From positions 133,331,773 to 133,395,772 of the forward strand of contig CM035412.1 of NCBI GenBank assembly GCA_020310875.1: DNA of 64,000 nt, written 5' to 3'. The stretch's first letter is position 1. Every line of letters starts with the position of its first letter. Made by a program: the position numbers and the translations under genes. The notes below the pieces were generated by a model. The model was not told the DNA's origin, did not search any database, and saw only the letters and a list, made by a program, of their open reading frames with translations. This document shows, piece by piece, positions 63,295 through 64,000 of this stretch. This DNA is from Ceratopteris richardii. Its lineage: Eukaryota; Streptophyta; Polypodiopsida; Polypodiales; Pteridaceae.

Positions 63295-63855
63295 CCACAC
63301 AGGCGATACGATACTAGTATAGTGGACGATACAATACCAAAACAATAGACGATACGATACTTGTGCACTACACGATACGATGCCGAAAATCACACGATAT
63401 GATACTCGAATGCTCACGATACGATACTAGTATAGTGGATGATACAATACCAAAGTCCTCAATGATACGATACCAAGAATCACACGATATGATACTAAAG
63501 TGACTCACGATATGTAACTGACTCTATGAGCGATACGATACCAAAGGTTTACACGATATGATACTGAAGTAACTCACGATACGATACTGAAAAAACCTCA
63601 CAATAGGATACCGATTCTATGGGCGATAGGATACCAAAGGGTCGGACGATACGATACCACTTTTTGCACGATAGGATACCATGGATACACGCGATATGAT
63701 ACCGCTCAGTCGATGATACGATACTGTGATCGACATGATATGATACCAAGGAACGATCACGATCGCGATACAAGCAGTTGACAATACGATACTAGAATGG
63801 TATCACAATACCTCAAGTGGGTATGCACAATATGATACTAGGCGAGTATCAGGAT
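63295..63855. repeat. GATACGATACC minisatellite
   Basis: About 560 bp in which cgatacgatac, cgatatgatac and cgataggatac recur every 20-30 bp, separated by short variable strings. Larger units repeat too: gatacgatactagtatagtg appears near 63305 and 63418, and atcacacgatatgatact near 63390 and 63480. No coding potential. It lies in or next to the expected 5' LTR or leader of Gypsy-C. Confidence 0.88.
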
Positions 63856-64000
63856 ACTAGGGAATTTTGGTATCGCCATACCAAAACTCAACCAATCACA
63901 ATACTTCAACCAAAAATGCTCCAAACTAAAAAACTTCCGTGCAAATATGTTTATTTCTCTCCCCTCTTCACTCTTGACCCTCTGTATCACCTAATGGACA
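63856..64000. other. Right edge, unassigned
   Basis: AT-rich single-copy-looking sequence, possibly LTR of Gypsy-C running out of the window. No motif recognised. Confidence 0.3.

Larger units (their letters stand above)
45650..63850 (-). mobile_element. Gypsy-C: Ty3/gypsy element with second protease-like domain and ORF X
   Basis: On the minus strand: gag from MNLRSS at 63179, short-spaced zinc knuckles (60.8 kb), protease (59.2-59.7), linker, RT (57.5-58.3), RNase H (56.7-57.4), integrase (55.6-56.7), a 3.58-kb insertion (51861-55439), the rest of the integrase tail, a second retropepsin-like domain (50.9-51.6), and ORF X (46.5-50.1). Order and motifs agree with Gypsy-B, so both are members of one family. 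Left and right limits are approximate because LTRs could not be paired. Confidence 0.75.

Noticed and set aside
63295..63855. CRISPR-like array (short repeats with variable spacers)
   Set aside because: Repeat words are only 10-12 bp, degenerate and irregularly spaced, with no leader or cas genes, and the DNA is plant nuclear. It is a minisatellite.

Overview
This window is nuclear DNA from a land plant with a large, repeat-dominated genome. The evidence is a relic of a plant-type aldehyde oxidase gene at the left edge, Ty1/copia and Ty3/gypsy LTR retrotransposons primed by initiator Met-tRNA, a CACTA (En/Spm) transposase and LINE tails. The copy density and decay would suit a gymnosperm or another large-genome plant, but nothing in the sequence proves the lineage. 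I see no intact host gene, no tRNA or rRNA gene and no CRISPR array. Almost every coding block is a decayed transposable-element gene, so most are called pseudogenes.

Layout, left to right. 1-2.3 kb: non-coding sequence, then two exon-like blocks of aldehyde oxidase with a frameshift and a missing middle (+). 2.3-4.2 kb: a TATG-rich minisatellite and two LINE 3' ends (+). 4.7-14.2 kb: Copia-1 (-), truncated at its 5' end and split by the nearly complete Copia-2 (8836-14094, -), which has two 290-bp LTRs, a PBS, a PPT and the target duplication AAAAC. 14.2-28.7 kb: a Ty3/gypsy body (-) with gag, protease, RT, RNase H and integrase (20.3-28.1 kb), followed by a long extra reading region here called ORF X (14.8-19.2 kb), and LTR-like DNA at both ends. 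28.2-35.3 kb: the LTR and C-terminal part of a second ORF X element (Gypsy-D, -), interrupted by Copia-3 (29198-34661, +; 379-bp LTRs, target duplication ACCTA). 35.3-38.1 kb: an inverted fragment of the Copia-3 family (Copia-5, -). It abuts a truncated Copia-4 (38.1-40.7 kb, +). 40.7-41.5 kb: an AT-rich 410-bp tandem repeat. 41.5-45.2 kb: a decayed CACTA element (-). 45.2-63.9 kb: Gypsy-C (-), with the same order gag-PR-RT-RNH-IN, then a second protease-like domain and ORF X. Its integrase tail is split by a 3.58-kb insertion (51861-55439) flanked by GATCA, which contains a 357-bp palindrome. 63.3-63.85 kb: a GATACGATACC minisatellite.

The most interesting feature is ORF X. It occurs three times, in three divergent copies. 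It is always in sense orientation and on the LTR-proximal side; in the two copies where pol is also present it lies between integrase and the 3' LTR. It encodes a conserved N-terminal region, a low-complexity linker, a coiled coil of roughly 200-250 residues, and a conserved W-and-P-rich C-terminal region. I do not recognise it as any named family. In the most complete copy a second retropepsin-like domain lies between integrase and ORF X.

How the parts work together: the coding blocks are the standard machinery of LTR retrotransposons (capsid, protease, reverse transcriptase, RNase H, integrase) in copia order (IN before RT) or gypsy order (IN last). All copies carry stops, frameshifts or lost catalytic residues, so none appears autonomous. 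The nesting gives a relative order: Copia-1 is older than Copia-2, Gypsy-D is older than Copia-3, and Gypsy-C is older than the GATCA insertion.
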